64,000 nucleotides of DNA from SZUA-309 sp965233675 (GCA_965233675.1 OZ247498.1:1736001-1800000), one strand, 5' to 3'; shown: positions 27,763 through 37,461, numbered from the stretch's first letter. The notes: generated by a model not told the origin, from the sequence alone. Numbers and translations are program-made.

Positions 27763-29232
27763 ATGAGTGAAACACCCGTACTGGTGGGCATTGCCCAGAA
27801 CGAGCAACGCCCGGTAGATCCGCAGGCATCCCGGGAACCTCTCGAGCTGATGCTGGACGCTCTGCAGGCGGCCGCCGAAGACGCCGGTTCCACGGCGCTC
27901 CTTACCGGGGCCGGCAGTGTCCGGGTGGTTCGCGGTATCTGGCCCTACAAAAATCCCGGCAAGGTGATCGCCGAGACCCTCGGCTGCGCCCAGGCGGAAA
28001 CCTGCCTGTCCCAGTTCGGTGGTAATTTTGTCCAGACCACGGTCAACCAGTCCGCCCTGGACATTCAGTCCGGGCGCCACGACATCATTCTGATCACCGG
28101 CGCCGAATGCGGCAGCACCCAGGCGAAGGCGCGACGGGCGGGTCTGAATCTACGCGAGGATCTTGCCTGGCAACCGGCCGACGGCACGCCGGATACGATG
28201 ATTGGCGAAGACATACCCATGGTGAGCGATATCGAGCGTGCCATCGGGCTGACGGCACCCATTCAGTGCTATCCCATGTTCGAAAATGCCCTCCGCTATC
28301 ATCTGGGCGAATCGCTGGAAGACCACATACGCCGTGTGTCCGAGCTCTGGGCAGGGTTTTCCCGAGTCGCCTCGACCAATCCCCACGCCTGGCTGAAAGA
28401 CGCGAAGACGGCGGAGGAAATCCGCACCCGATCGAGCAGCAACCGACCGGTATCTTTCCCCTACCCGAAACTGATGAACTCGAACAACAACGTGGATCAG
28501 GGTGCCGCCCTCATCCTCTGTTCTGCCAGCAAGGCCCGTGCCCTGGGCATCCCGGAAGACAAATGGATCTATCCCTGGGCCGGCACCGATGCCCACGATG
28601 CCTACAACCTGGTCAATCGGAGCGCCTTCCACGAATCCCCCGCCATCCGGATTGCCGGCCAGCGCGCCCTGGCGCTCAGTGGTCTGAGCGTCGCTGACCT
28701 CGACCACGTAGACGTCTACAGCTGCTTCCCTTCCGCCGTTCAGATCGGCGCCCGAGAGATCGGACTGGATCTCGGCAGACCGCTCACGGTCACTGGGGGG
28801 CTCACTTTTGCCGGTGGGCCGCTGAACAATTACGTGATGCACTCGATCGCCCGGATGGCCGAGCTTCTGCGCGCGGACCGGGATGCAAAAGGCCTGATCA
28901 CCGCCAATGGGGGCTACCTCACGAAACATGCCTTCGGCATTTACTCTGCCACCCCGCCGTCGAAGCCCTTCCAGCATCAGGATGTGCAGGCGGAAGTGGA
29001 CGAAATTCCGCTGAAAGACGCTCTGGAAGTGCACGATGGCGATGCGGTGGTGGAGAGCTACACGGTCATGTATACGGGCGAGGCCGAGACCATCGGTTTC
29101 GTCAGTGCGCTGACCGACGACGGCCGGCGGACGCTGGCGACCACGGAAGATGCGGATACGCTCCGCGCCATGGTGTCCGAAGAGTTCTGCGGCCGGCCCG
29201 TAAAGCTCAGCAACAAGGTCGCGAGTTTCTAG
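27763..29232 (+). CDS. Thiolase-like (acetyl-CoA acetyltransferase family) protein without the nucleophilic Cys
   Basis: The 489-residue protein has a thiolase fold in two halves (ITGAECGST near residue 111; SGLSVADLDHVDVYSCFPSA and GGLTFAGGPLNNY in the second half) and a C-terminal OB-like domain (about residues 395-489), as in SCP-2-type and mycobacterial lipid-transfer-like thiolases. Where classical thiolases have Cys in CGSG, this protein reads GGNFV, with Asn near position 88. Degradative or biosynthetic thiolysis by the usual mechanism is therefore unlikely. It may bind acyl-CoA or sterol-type CoA esters, which is inference. It starts 29 bp after tRNA-Leu. Confidence 0.8.
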   Translation: MSETPVLVGIAQNEQRPVDPQASREPLELMLDALQAAAEDAGSTALLTGAGSVRVVRGIWPYKNPGKVIAETLGCAQAETCLSQFGGNFVQTTVNQSALDIQSGRHDIILITGAECGSTQAKARRAGLNLREDLAWQPADGTPDTMIGEDIPMVSDIERAIGLTAPIQCYPMFENALRYHLGESLEDHIRRVSELWAGFSRVASTNPHAWLKDAKTAEEIRTRSSSNRPVSFPYPKLMNSNNNVDQGAALILCSASKARALGIPEDKWIYPWAGTDAHDAYNLVNRSAFHESPAIRIAGQRALALSGLSVADLDHVDVYSCFPSAVQIGAREIGLDLGRPLTVTGGLTFAGGPLNNYVMHSIARMAELLRADRDAKGLITANGGYLTKHAFGIYSATPPSKPFQHQDVQAEVDEIPLKDALEVHDGDAVVESYTVMYTGEAETIGFVSALTDDGRRTLATTEDADTLRAMVSEEFCGRPVKLSNKVASF

Positions 29233-29259
29233 ATCGGGCCCGGGCATTCACCACAACTG

Positions 29260-29700
29260 ATGGCTGTCGAAGAAAACACCGAGATGCCGCTGCCAGCCGG
29301 ACTGTTCCGGCGACTGGCGGCCATGGTGTACGACGCCTTGCTGATTGCGGCGATTCTCATCAGCAGCATCACCCTGATGGTGGTGCTGACCAACACCCCG
29401 GTGGCCGGGCGCAACGTGCTGGGCCTGCTGCTCCTGGAATCCTTCGCTTTCTTTGCTTACTTCTGGATCTTCCGCGGTCAGACCCTCGGTATGCTTGCCT
29501 GGCGGCTCTCTATCGTCACCGGCAGTGGTTACCAGATGACGGTCAGTCAGGCCCTGCTGCGTTATTTCGGTGCGCTGATCAGTTTCGCGGCATTCGGTCT
29601 GGGCTATATCTGGATTCTGATCGATGCCCAGAAGCGGGGCTGGCCGGATCTGATCTCTGACAGCCGGGTGCTGTTCACGCCAAAATCCCGGTCAGCGTAA
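29260..29700 (+). CDS. RDD-family membrane protein
   Basis: The 146-residue protein has an N-terminal RRLAAMVYDALLI segment, the RDD-type signature (here R...YD), and three membrane helices (about residues 24-46, 53-70 and 105-122), with GMLAWRLSIV between. RDD proteins are small inner-membrane proteins of poorly defined role, sometimes linked to ion transport. It follows the thiolase-like gene by 27 bp and converges on lptG, overlapping its 3' end by 9 nt. An RDD gene next to lptG also occurs in Pseudomonas. Confidence 0.85.
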   Translation: MAVEENTEMPLPAGLFRRLAAMVYDALLIAAILISSITLMVVLTNTPVAGRNVLGLLLLESFAFFAYFWIFRGQTLGMLAWRLSIVTGSGYQMTVSQALLRYFGALISFAAFGLGYIWILIDAQKRGWPDLISDSRVLFTPKSRSA

Positions 29701-30771
29701 ACGCCTCAGGCCCCAGGCACCCAGTCCCCAGCAGGCGATGATCGGCAGTGCGACCGCGACCGGCGCGGCCAGGTCGTACACCATGCTCATGGGGGCGAAC
29801 AGATCCTGCAGGTACTTGAAGCCAAGGCCGGCGAACACACCCACAGACAGTCGAACCCCCATCCCCACCTCGCGCAGCGGCCCCAGAATGAAACCGAGGG
29901 CCAGCAGCGCCAGGCCGAGCACGGAGAACGGCTGGAGAATCTTGCTCCAGAAGGCCAGCTCGTAGACGCTGGTGTTGAGGCCTTCCCGCTCCATGTATTC
30001 AATCTGCCGGTAAAGATCCTCGAGCGAGAGCTTGCGTGGCTCCACCAGCACGCGAACGGTCAGGAGACGGGGATCCACCTGACCATCCCAGCGCAGCGCC
30101 GGGATCTTTCTAGTGGTGTTTTCCCGCTCACCGATGCGGGTTTCTTCCACCTGGTGCAGGACCCAGTGCGGGTCATTGCCCGGCCGATACTCGGCCCAGT
30201 CCGCCGTCACCGTGCGCACCAGCCGGTTCTGCCCGTCATACCAGAACTGCGACACATCCAGAAGTTCACCCCGCTGACCAATGCTGCCTGTCCGCATGTT
30301 CATGAGCCCTTCGCGGTACCAGTAGCCGCGGGTGGAATGCCTTGCGGCTCTCTCGCTCATGGCCTCTGCCTTGAAGACCTCCGCCCGCTCCTCTCCCTGG
30401 GGCGCCACCCACTCGCCAAGGGCGAAGCCCAGCAGAAAGATCAGCACCGCCGGCCAGGCCACCCCGAAATAGATTCTGCCCGGCGAAACACCCGCAGTGC
30501 GGAAGATGACGATCTCGGAGCGGGACGCCAGACTGCCGAGACCGATGAGTGCACCCAGGAAGACCACATAAGGAAGGACTTCATAGATCCGCCGTGGGAT
30601 GGTCAGCACCACGTAGACGAGCATCTCGCTCACCAGATAGCTGGCGTCGTCCTCGCGCAGCTCTTCGAGCATGGCAAACAGACTCATGAGTCCGAGGAAG
30701 GCGAGCAGCACCACGCCGATCGACAACAGCACGGCTTTGCCGATGTAGGCATCCATCCGGAGCAGCCGCAT
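29692..30771 (-). CDS. lptG: LPS export permease LptG
   Basis: LptG is one of the two membrane subunits of the LptB2FG transporter that extracts LPS from the inner membrane. The 359-residue protein has three N-terminal membrane helices, a periplasmic beta-jellyroll region and three C-terminal membrane helices (GLALLALGFILGPLREVGMGVRL is typical but split by loops). It overlaps lptF by 1 nt, so the pair is coupled. lptB is elsewhere. Confidence 0.93.
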   Translation of the reverse strand: MRLLRMDAYIGKAVLLSIGVVLLAFLGLMSLFAMLEELREDDASYLVSEMLVYVVLTIPRRIYEVLPYVVFLGALIGLGSLASRSEIVIFRTAGVSPGRIYFGVAWPAVLIFLLGFALGEWVAPQGEERAEVFKAEAMSERAARHSTRGYWYREGLMNMRTGSIGQRGELLDVSQFWYDGQNRLVRTVTADWAEYRPGNDPHWVLHQVEETRIGERENTTRKIPALRWDGQVDPRLLTVRVLVEPRKLSLEDLYRQIEYMEREGLNTSVYELAFWSKILQPFSVLGLALLALGFILGPLREVGMGVRLSVGVFAGLGFKYLQDLFAPMSMVYDLAAPVAVALPIIACWGLGAWGLRRLR

Positions 30772-31841
30772 CAGGCTCTGGCCGGATGGTTGGAGGTGCG
30801 CAGCAGAACCACACCGGTCACCAGAAAGGCGCCGTGCACCAGCCAGAAGCCCAGTACCGCTGGCAGCTGCCCATCGCTGATCGCGTTGCGATTGAACACG
30901 ATGGCGGCGTAGTAGGCGACGAACAGCCCCAGTCCAGGCACCAGTCTGGCAAAGCGTCCGTCCCGCGGTTTCGTCCTGGCCACACCCACGGACACCAGAC
31001 CGCCGATCAGCACCACCAGCGGCAGTGCGAGCCGGAAGTGCAGCTCGGCCAGGGCTTCCGGATCTCCCCGTTCGAGCAGTTCCTTCGTCTCGACTGTCTC
31101 GATCCCCGGCGCCCGTTGTCGACGGCCTTCTTCCAGACGCTGCTGCAGACGGCCGAAGGAGACCACCTGGTAGTCAGAGCTGCCCGCTTCGCCCAGATAA
31201 CGGTGGCCGTTGGTGAGCACCAGGTAGCGCGTGCCCGTCACCTCGTCCACACGCTGACCGCCGGACTCGGCCCGCACGGTCATCGGCGCCGAATCGCTGC
31301 TCAGCTCGGCCAGAAAAACACCCTCCAGAGAATCTCCGGCCGCGCTGATCGCATCCGCGTAGGTGACCCGCTGCCCGCGGTAGTAGAGATGGAACACCCC
31401 TGGCGTCACCAGGCTGAATTCCGCATCCGCCGCCTGCTGATCCAGGAACTCGGTGAGCTGGTGATCGAACGCCGGTGCCAGATAGAGGCTGAAGCAGGCC
31501 ACGACTGCGGTGATCGAAAGCGCGGGCAGCGTCAGCCAGCGCAGCAGGCGCCCCGGCCCTACCCCACCACCGCGCAGCACCACGAATTCGCTTTCCGCAT
31601 GCAGTCGGCCCAGGGTGAGCAGCAATGCCAGAGACCAGGCGAACGGAATCAGCAGCTGCAGAAAGCCCGGCAACCGCAGATAGAGAATTTTGAAAATGCT
31701 GTCCGCTGCATATTTGCCCAGTGCGGCGTCCTGCAGATAGCTGATGAAACGGCCGCCGATCGTCACCGCCAGCAGCACGGCGGTGACCGACACCAGCACG
31801 AGCAGAAGCTCCCGATTGATGTAACGGGCGGCTACCGCCAT
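30771..31841 (-). CDS. lptF: LPS export permease LptF
   Basis: The 356-residue partner of LptG has the same layout of 3 + 3 membrane helices around a periplasmic domain (about residues 120-260). It begins with ARYINRELLLVLVSV and contains LHAESEFVVLRGGGVGPGRLLR, the conserved cytoplasmic coupling region. It is divergent from pepA with 110 bp between, the same arrangement as in Pseudomonas and E. coli. Confidence 0.94.
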   Translation of the reverse strand: MAVAARYINRELLLVLVSVTAVLLAVTIGGRFISYLQDAALGKYAADSIFKILYLRLPGFLQLLIPFAWSLALLLTLGRLHAESEFVVLRGGGVGPGRLLRWLTLPALSITAVVACFSLYLAPAFDHQLTEFLDQQAADAEFSLVTPGVFHLYYRGQRVTYADAISAAGDSLEGVFLAELSSDSAPMTVRAESGGQRVDEVTGTRYLVLTNGHRYLGEAGSSDYQVVSFGRLQQRLEEGRRQRAPGIETVETKELLERGDPEALAELHFRLALPLVVLIGGLVSVGVARTKPRDGRFARLVPGLGLFVAYYAAIVFNRNAISDGQLPAVLGFWLVHGAFLVTGVVLLRTSNHPARA

Positions 31842-31951
31842 GGCCGGCCCAAGCCGTCATCCGGGATCGAGTTCGTGGTTTCGCTAAGAGGTGTCATTTC
31901 GCCTAGAATTGCGCGCCAACTAATACGTCCCAGAGGCTCATCGGCGCGATT

Positions 31952-33409
31952 ATGAAGTATTCGACCACTACCAGCACCCTGGCGGAGTCCAGAACCGATT
32001 GTCTGATCGCCGCCTTCGGCCAATGCAAACGTGTCGCCAGCCAGCAGGGTGCCGGGCGCTTTTTCAACGCCGCCGTCGCCGATTTCGATGATAAGGCGGG
32101 GAACACACAGCTCGTCAGCCTCGGCAACAGCAGCCCGATCAAGCGCATGCTCGTTGTTGGCGGCCTGAAGGGTACCGTCAGCACCAGCGATTTCAACAAA
32201 GCGGTAAAGGCAGCGGCGAAAGCACTGTCTTCAGCCAAGGCTAAGAGCGCACTCTGGGCGCTGAACGGTGTGGGGGTCAAAGGACAGGATCCCTACTGGA
32301 AGACCATGGCCAGCATCGGAGCGCTGAACGACACCTTCTACTCTTTCAATCTCTACAAGAGCTCACCCGAGGCTGCCGCCTCCCTGAAGACGGTGGCGTT
32401 GCATGCAGACCAGCGCAGCCGCGCCAATGTCGCCAGAGCGGTCAGACACGGTCAGGCAGCCCTGGCCGGTCTCGACTGGGCGCGCGATCTGGGCAATCAG
32501 CCTCCGAATATCTGCAACCCGAGCTTCCTGCTGAAGGAAGCCCGGAAGTTGTCCCGCAAACCGAACGTCAGCGTCTCGGCACTCGATGAAAAGAAAATGG
32601 CCGAACTGGGCATGGGCGCCTTCATGGCGGTCACCCAGGGCAGCAGCACCCCGGGCAAGATGATCATCATTCGCTACAACGGGGCCAAAAAGGCCAGCAC
32701 GGAACCCGTGGTGCTGATCGGCAAGGGCATCACGTTCGATACCGGCGGCATCAGCATCAAGCCATCAGCGAACATGCACGAGATGAAGTGGGACATGTGT
32801 GGGGCGGCAACGGTGATGGGCGCAACACGCGCCGCCATCGAAGCGCGTTTGCCGATCAATCTGGTCACCATCGTCGCCGCCGCCGAAAACATGCCGAGTG
32901 GCAATGCCACCCGCCCCGGTGACATCGTCACAACCGCTTCCGGCAAAACGGTGGAAATTCTGAACACCGATGCGGAGGGCCGCCTGGTGCTCTGCGATGC
33001 GATCACCTACTCCGAGCGCTTCAAGCCCAAGGCAGTAATCGACGTAGCCACCCTCACCGGTGCCTGCATCGTCGCGCTCGGCGCCCACGCCACGGCGGTC
33101 TATGCCAATGACGACGAACTGGGGGATGCGCTGATTCAGGCCGGCGAGTACAGCGGCGATCGGGGCTGGCGGATGCCGCTGTGGGACGAGTATCAGCCCT
33201 CGCTGAAAAGTCAGTTCGCCGATATGGCCAACATCGGCACGGGTGGCGCCGGGTCCGTCACCGCAGCCTGCTTCCTTTCCCGCTTTGCCGGGGAGATGCG
33301 CTGGGCGCACCTGGATATCGCCGGTACGGCATTTCCACGCGGACCCCAGAATGGCGCAACCGGCAGACCCGTGGGGATGCTCTTCCGCTATCTGATCGAC
33401 CAGGCCTGA
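31952..33409 (+). CDS. pepA: Leucyl (cytosol) aminopeptidase, M17 family
   Basis: PepA removes N-terminal residues from peptides using two metal ions; E. coli PepA also binds DNA. The 485-residue protein has IGKGITFDTGGISIKPSA, MKWDMCGAATVMG and NTDAEGRLVLCDAI, which supply the metal ligands and catalytic Lys and Arg. It heads a pepA-holC-(acidic protein)-valS run conserved with Pseudomonas. TAGAAT at 31904-31909 may be its -10 box, but no clear -35 accompanies it. Confidence 0.97.
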   Translation: MKYSTTTSTLAESRTDCLIAAFGQCKRVASQQGAGRFFNAAVADFDDKAGNTQLVSLGNSSPIKRMLVVGGLKGTVSTSDFNKAVKAAAKALSSAKAKSALWALNGVGVKGQDPYWKTMASIGALNDTFYSFNLYKSSPEAAASLKTVALHADQRSRANVARAVRHGQAALAGLDWARDLGNQPPNICNPSFLLKEARKLSRKPNVSVSALDEKKMAELGMGAFMAVTQGSSTPGKMIIIRYNGAKKASTEPVVLIGKGITFDTGGISIKPSANMHEMKWDMCGAATVMGATRAAIEARLPINLVTIVAAAENMPSGNATRPGDIVTTASGKTVEILNTDAEGRLVLCDAITYSERFKPKAVIDVATLTGACIVALGAHATAVYANDDELGDALIQAGEYSGDRGWRMPLWDEYQPSLKSQFADMANIGTGGAGSVTAACFLSRFAGEMRWAHLDIAGTAFPRGPQNGATGRPVGMLFRYLIDQA

Positions 33410-33420
33410 TCGGGCGGGCC

Positions 33421-33867
33421 GTGACCAGGATCGACTTCTACATACTGCAGGATGTGCACCTGGCCGCCCAGCACCGCTTTGCGTGCCGGCTGGCCACCCG
33501 TGCGCTGTCCGGAAAATCCGCAGAACGGGTGGTATTGCACGCGGCCGACGAACCCACGGCGAGAGAGGTGGACGAACTGCTCTGGCACTACCCGGACAAA
33601 CGATTCGTCCCCCATTGCCTGCAGGGCAGCACCGGCGAGAAAGATGCTCAGGTGCTGGTCTCCTGGCAGGAGCCGCCGCACTATGACGGCGTGCTGGTGA
33701 ATCTCTCCACCGAGGTACCCGATTTCTTCACCCGTTTTCAGCGGGTGATGGAGGTGGTGGTCGGAGAAACCCGTGATCAGGGGCGGGAACGCTATCGCTT
33801 CTATCGCCACCGCGGCTATCCACTGTACGATCACAAGATGGAAGACTGGGAAAGCGCAGCGCCATGA
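33421..33867 (+). CDS. holC: DNA polymerase III chi subunit
   Basis: HolC is the clamp-loader accessory subunit that links HolD to SSB. The frame starts at GTG 33421, 11 bp after pepA, and gives 148 residues beginning MTRIDFYILQD. Motifs DELLWHYPDKRFVPHCL and YDGVLVNLSTEVPDFF are characteristic. It overlaps the next gene by 4 nt. Its partner psi appears to be encoded at 57.4-58.1 kb. Confidence 0.94.
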   Translation: MTRIDFYILQDVHLAAQHRFACRLATRALSGKSAERVVLHAADEPTAREVDELLWHYPDKRFVPHCLQGSTGEKDAQVLVSWQEPPHYDGVLVNLSTEVPDFFTRFQRVMEVVVGETRDQGRERYRFYRHRGYPLYDHKMEDWESAAP

Positions 33868-34490
33868 AAAAATCCGACGACCAGAAACCCGACGCCGAAA
33901 ATAATGATCCGGATGAACTGCTCGGCGACCTGGAATCCATCAAGGAACTGCTCGACGAAGCGGAAGAAGGCAGACGTGCCGCGGTCAGACAGCCTCCGGA
34001 TGTGCCGTTGCTGGACGACATGGTGGAAGGCGCCTATACCCTCGACGACTCCGACTCCCTGCTCTCCGCCACACCGGCGCTTGGTGGTGGGCGACGTGCG
34101 CGGCCGGGCTCCACGCCCCCGACGGCAGAGTCAAAGGACCGGTATCTCAGCGAAGATCTGTTCGATACGCTGCTGGGAGACCGGTGGAAGTCCTCCGCCT
34201 CAGACATCCTCACGGAAGCTCGTGGGGCGATCGAAGCACACCGGAACGACTGGACGCCGGAGGATACCGACGATCTGAACGCCGCCCTGCGTGTGCGCAT
34301 CGACGAGACCCTGACGGAGTGGCTGAAGGAAACGGTCAAGGCCCGCATGGACGAGCTGCATACCGTGCTGCTGCAGACGGCCGAGGCGACCATCGAAGAG
34401 AAAATCCGGGCGCTGGTGGAAGCCAGACGCGCCGAGATGGAAAATGAACTGCTGAACGGACCCCGGCCGCGGCCGGATGAACCGGCCTGA
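33864..34490 (+). CDS. Conserved acidic protein between holC and valS
   Basis: I do not recognise a functional family. The 208-residue protein is strongly acidic at the N-terminus (NNDPDELLGDLESIKELLDE), has a disordered Pro/Ser/Arg stretch (about residues 70-90), then a helical C-terminal half rich in Glu and Ala (about 95-200) that could form a coiled coil. No signal peptide or membrane helix is seen. A hypothetical gene occupies the same place in Pseudomonas. Translation is coupled to holC by ATGA, which suggests, without proof, a link to the clamp loader. Confidence 0.8.
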   Translation: MKKSDDQKPDAENNDPDELLGDLESIKELLDEAEEGRRAAVRQPPDVPLLDDMVEGAYTLDDSDSLLSATPALGGGRRARPGSTPPTAESKDRYLSEDLFDTLLGDRWKSSASDILTEARGAIEAHRNDWTPEDTDDLNAALRVRIDETLTEWLKETVKARMDELHTVLLQTAEATIEEKIRALVEARRAEMENELLNGPRPRPDEPA

Positions 34491-34583
34491 TCAAGCGCCT
34501 CGATGAACAAGTCCCGAAAGTACTTCCGGAAAGACAATCCCGACCACTGAGCAGACCGCTCGTTATTGAGAAGACCTGAGCCA

Positions 34584-37361
34584 ATGGACAGCAGTTTCGA
34601 TCCGCACAGCATTGAGCAATCCCTCTACGATGAGTGGGAAAACGCCGGCTATTTCGCCCCGGAAGGGAACGGCACCCCCTACTGCATCGTGATTCCTCCG
34701 CCCAATGTCACCGGCAGCCTGCACATGGGCCACGCTTTTCAGCACACGCTGATGGATGCCCTGATCCGCTACCACCGTATGAAAGGGGATCGCACCCTCT
34801 GGCAGATGGGCACAGACCATGCCGGTATCTCCACCCAGATGCTGGTCGAGCGACAACTCAACACGGACGGCCAGACGCGCCACGGGATCGGTCGCGATGC
34901 GTTCGTGGAACGGGTCTGGGACTGGAAGCAGGAATCCGGTGGCAACATCTCCCAGCAACTCCGTCGCATGGGCTCGTCCCTCGACTGGTCCCGCGAGCGC
35001 TTCACCCTCGATGAAGGATTCTCCCGTGCGGTGCTGGAAGTCTTCGTACAACTGCATGACGAAGGCCTCATCTATCGCGGCCAGCGCCTGGTCAACTGGG
35101 ATCCAGCCCTCGGCACCGCCATATCCGACCTGGAAGTGGAAAACAGCGAAGAAGACGGCAAGCTCTGGCACTTCCGTTACCCGTTGAGCGACGGGAAAAC
35201 GACTGCGGATGGGAAAGACTACCTGGTGGTTGCCACCACCCGTCCGGAAACCATGCTCGGGGATACGGCGGTGGCCGTACATCCGGACGACGAACGCTAC
35301 CAGTCACTGATCGGCGCGACCGTCACCCTGCCCCTGGTTGGACGGCAGATCCCGGTGATCGCCGATGATTATGTGGACCGGGAGTTCGGCACCGGATGTG
35401 TCAAGATTACGCCCGCCCATGATTTCAATGACAACGAGATGGGATCCCGGCACCAGCTGGATCTGATCAACATCATGGCGCCGGATGCGAGCATCAACGA
35501 CAACGCGCCCGAACCCTATCGCGGACTCGACCGCTTCGAGGCCCGGGAAAAGGTGGTTGCCGACCTGGAGGCACTGGGCCTGCTCGAGAAGATCGAGCCG
35601 CACAAACTGATGGTGCCCCGTGGTGACCGGTCCGATGCGGTGATCGAACCCCTGCTTACGGATCAGTGGTTCGTAAAAATTCAACCACTGGCCGAGCCGG
35701 CCATCGCGGCCGTGGAAAACGGCGATATCCAGTTCATTCCCAAGCAATACGAGAATGTCTATTTCTCCTGGATGCGCAACATTCAGGACTGGTGCATCTC
35801 CCGTCAGCAATGGTGGGGGCATCAGATTCCTGCCTGGTACGACGACGCGGGCAATGTCTACGTGGGTCGCAACGAAGCAGAAGCCAGGGAGAAAAACGGT
35901 CTCGGCGCGGACGTCACCCTTCGTCAGGACGAAGACGTGCTGGAAACCTGGTTCTCCTCTGCGCTCTGGACCTTCGGCACACTGGGCTGGCCGGAGGAAA
36001 CAGAGGAGCTCTCACAGTTTCATCCCACCGACGTGCTGGTCACCGGCCACGACATCATTTTCTTCTGGGTTGCCCGGATGATCATGATGACGTTGAAATT
36101 CACCGGTCAGATTCCCTTCGAGAAGGTCTACATTCACGGCCTGGTGCGGGATGCTGAAGGTCAGAAAATGTCCAAGACCCGGGGCAATGGGCTGGACCCC
36201 CTGGATCTGATCGATGGCATCAGCCTGGACGACCTGATCGGGAAACGGACCAGCAACCTCACCCAGCCGCAGATGGCGGGAAAGATTGAAAAGCAGACCC
36301 GGCGGGATTTCCCCGACGGCATTCCTTCCTACGGCACCGACGCGCTGCGATTCACCTATTGTGCGCTGGCAAGCACGGGCCGGGACGTGCGGTTCGACCT
36401 GGCTCGAATCGAAGGCTACCGGAATTTCTGTAACAAACTCTGGAACGCAGCCCGGTACGTGCTGATGAACTGTGCCGAAGCGGACCTGGAAGGCGAGTCC
36501 AGCGTCAGTCTCGCCGATCGATGGATACGCTCCAGAACCCGCACCATGCTGGCAGATGCGGAGCGGGCCATCGAAACCTATCGGTTCGATATGTATGCGA
36601 ACACGATCTATGAATTCGCCTGGCACGAGTACTGTGACTGGTACCTGGAGCTGACCAAGCCTCTCCTCTGGGACGAGGACGCATCCGATGCGGAACTGCG
36701 CGGCACACGCCAGACCCTGCTCAGCACCCTGGAGTGTCTGCTGAGAGCCGCACATCCGATCATGCCCTTCATCACCGAGTCGATCTGGCGTGAAGTGGCT
36801 CCGCTGCTCGGAAACCAGGGCGTGACCATCATGCAGCAGCCATTCCCTGAGTCTGACGAGTACCCCCAGGACAGCGAAGCAGATGCCGCCGTCGACTGGC
36901 TGAAAGGCGTGATCGAAGGAATCCGGAACATCCGTGGCGAGGCCAACATCAAACCAGGCCAGGAAATCAGCGTGCTGCTGCAGGGCGGCGACGACAGCGA
37001 TCGCCGCTTATCCGAAGTGAACGCGACCCTGCTGAAACGGCTCGCCAAAGTCACGGCGATCGACTGGCTGGACGCTGGCGCAACGCCGCCACCGAACGCC
37101 TTGGCCCTCGTTGGCGAACTCAAGGTCATGGTGCCCCTGGCGGGCCTCATCGATGTGGGCGCCGAGCGTGCCCGTCTGCAGAAGGAAATCGATCGGCTGC
37201 AGAAGGACCTGGAAAGAATCGAGAAGAAGCTGGGCAATGAGAACTTCGTCGCCAAGGCGCCGGCCGAGGTCGTCGACAAGGAAAAGCTGAAGGCAGAGGA
37301 CGCCAGAACCGCACTCGCCGTTCTGGCAGAACAGCAGGATGGACTGTCCGATCTGGAGTGA
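34584..37361 (+). CDS. valS: Valine--tRNA ligase
   Basis: Class I synthetase with editing domain, 925 residues from ATG 34584 (a TTG 18 nt upstream is rejected). HIGH is seen as PPPNVTGSLHMGHAF and KMSKS as QKMSKTRGN. The CP1 editing domain lies about residues 190-330, the anticodon domain follows, and the C-terminal coiled coil (ARLQKEIDRLQKDLERIEKKL) is typical of ValRS. The last codons and stop (GATCTGGAGTGA) form the first unit of a 16-bp tandem repeat that continues past the gene. Confidence 0.98.
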   Translation: MDSSFDPHSIEQSLYDEWENAGYFAPEGNGTPYCIVIPPPNVTGSLHMGHAFQHTLMDALIRYHRMKGDRTLWQMGTDHAGISTQMLVERQLNTDGQTRHGIGRDAFVERVWDWKQESGGNISQQLRRMGSSLDWSRERFTLDEGFSRAVLEVFVQLHDEGLIYRGQRLVNWDPALGTAISDLEVENSEEDGKLWHFRYPLSDGKTTADGKDYLVVATTRPETMLGDTAVAVHPDDERYQSLIGATVTLPLVGRQIPVIADDYVDREFGTGCVKITPAHDFNDNEMGSRHQLDLINIMAPDASINDNAPEPYRGLDRFEAREKVVADLEALGLLEKIEPHKLMVPRGDRSDAVIEPLLTDQWFVKIQPLAEPAIAAVENGDIQFIPKQYENVYFSWMRNIQDWCISRQQWWGHQIPAWYDDAGNVYVGRNEAEAREKNGLGADVTLRQDEDVLETWFSSALWTFGTLGWPEETEELSQFHPTDVLVTGHDIIFFWVARMIMMTLKFTGQIPFEKVYIHGLVRDAEGQKMSKTRGNGLDPLDLIDGISLDDLIGKRTSNLTQPQMAGKIEKQTRRDFPDGIPSYGTDALRFTYCALASTGRDVRFDLARIEGYRNFCNKLWNAARYVLMNCAEADLEGESSVSLADRWIRSRTRTMLADAERAIETYRFDMYANTIYEFAWHEYCDWYLELTKPLLWDEDASDAELRGTRQTLLSTLECLLRAAHPIMPFITESIWREVAPLLGNQGVTIMQQPFPESDEYPQDSEADAAVDWLKGVIEGIRNIRGEANIKPGQEISVLLQGGDDSDRRLSEVNATLLKRLAKVTAIDWLDAGATPPPNALALVGELKVMVPLAGLIDVGAERARLQKEIDRLQKDLERIEKKLGNENFVAKAPAEVVDKEKLKAEDARTALAVLAEQQDGLSDLE

Positions 37362-37440
37362 GACAGATCTGGAGTGAGACAGATCTGGAGTGAGACAGAT
37401 CCGGAGAGAGACAGATCCGGAGAGAGACAGATCCGGGGTG
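37350..37440. repeat. 16-bp tandem repeat spanning the valS stop codon
   Basis: The unit GATCTGGAGTGAGACA occurs exactly three times (37350-37397), then twice as GATCCGGAGAGAGACA (37398-37429), then as a decayed partial copy to about 37440. The first unit includes the final codons and TGA of valS. The unit is not a multiple of three, and each exact copy carries its own in-phase DLE-stop motif. The array lies between convergent valS and a quinone oxidoreductase gene. There are no spacers, so it is not a CRISPR array. Confidence 0.9.
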
Positions 37441-37461
37441 AGGCCGGATCTGCGCTGAAAT

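Noticed and set aside
34503..34550. A 15-codon frame (MNKSRKYFRKDNPDH) between the acidic protein gene and valS
   Set aside because: Too short and without a clear ribosome-binding site; conservation cannot be judged here.
37350..37440. Possible CRISPR array
   Set aside because: The 16-bp units are directly tandem with no unique spacers, and no cas gene is present.
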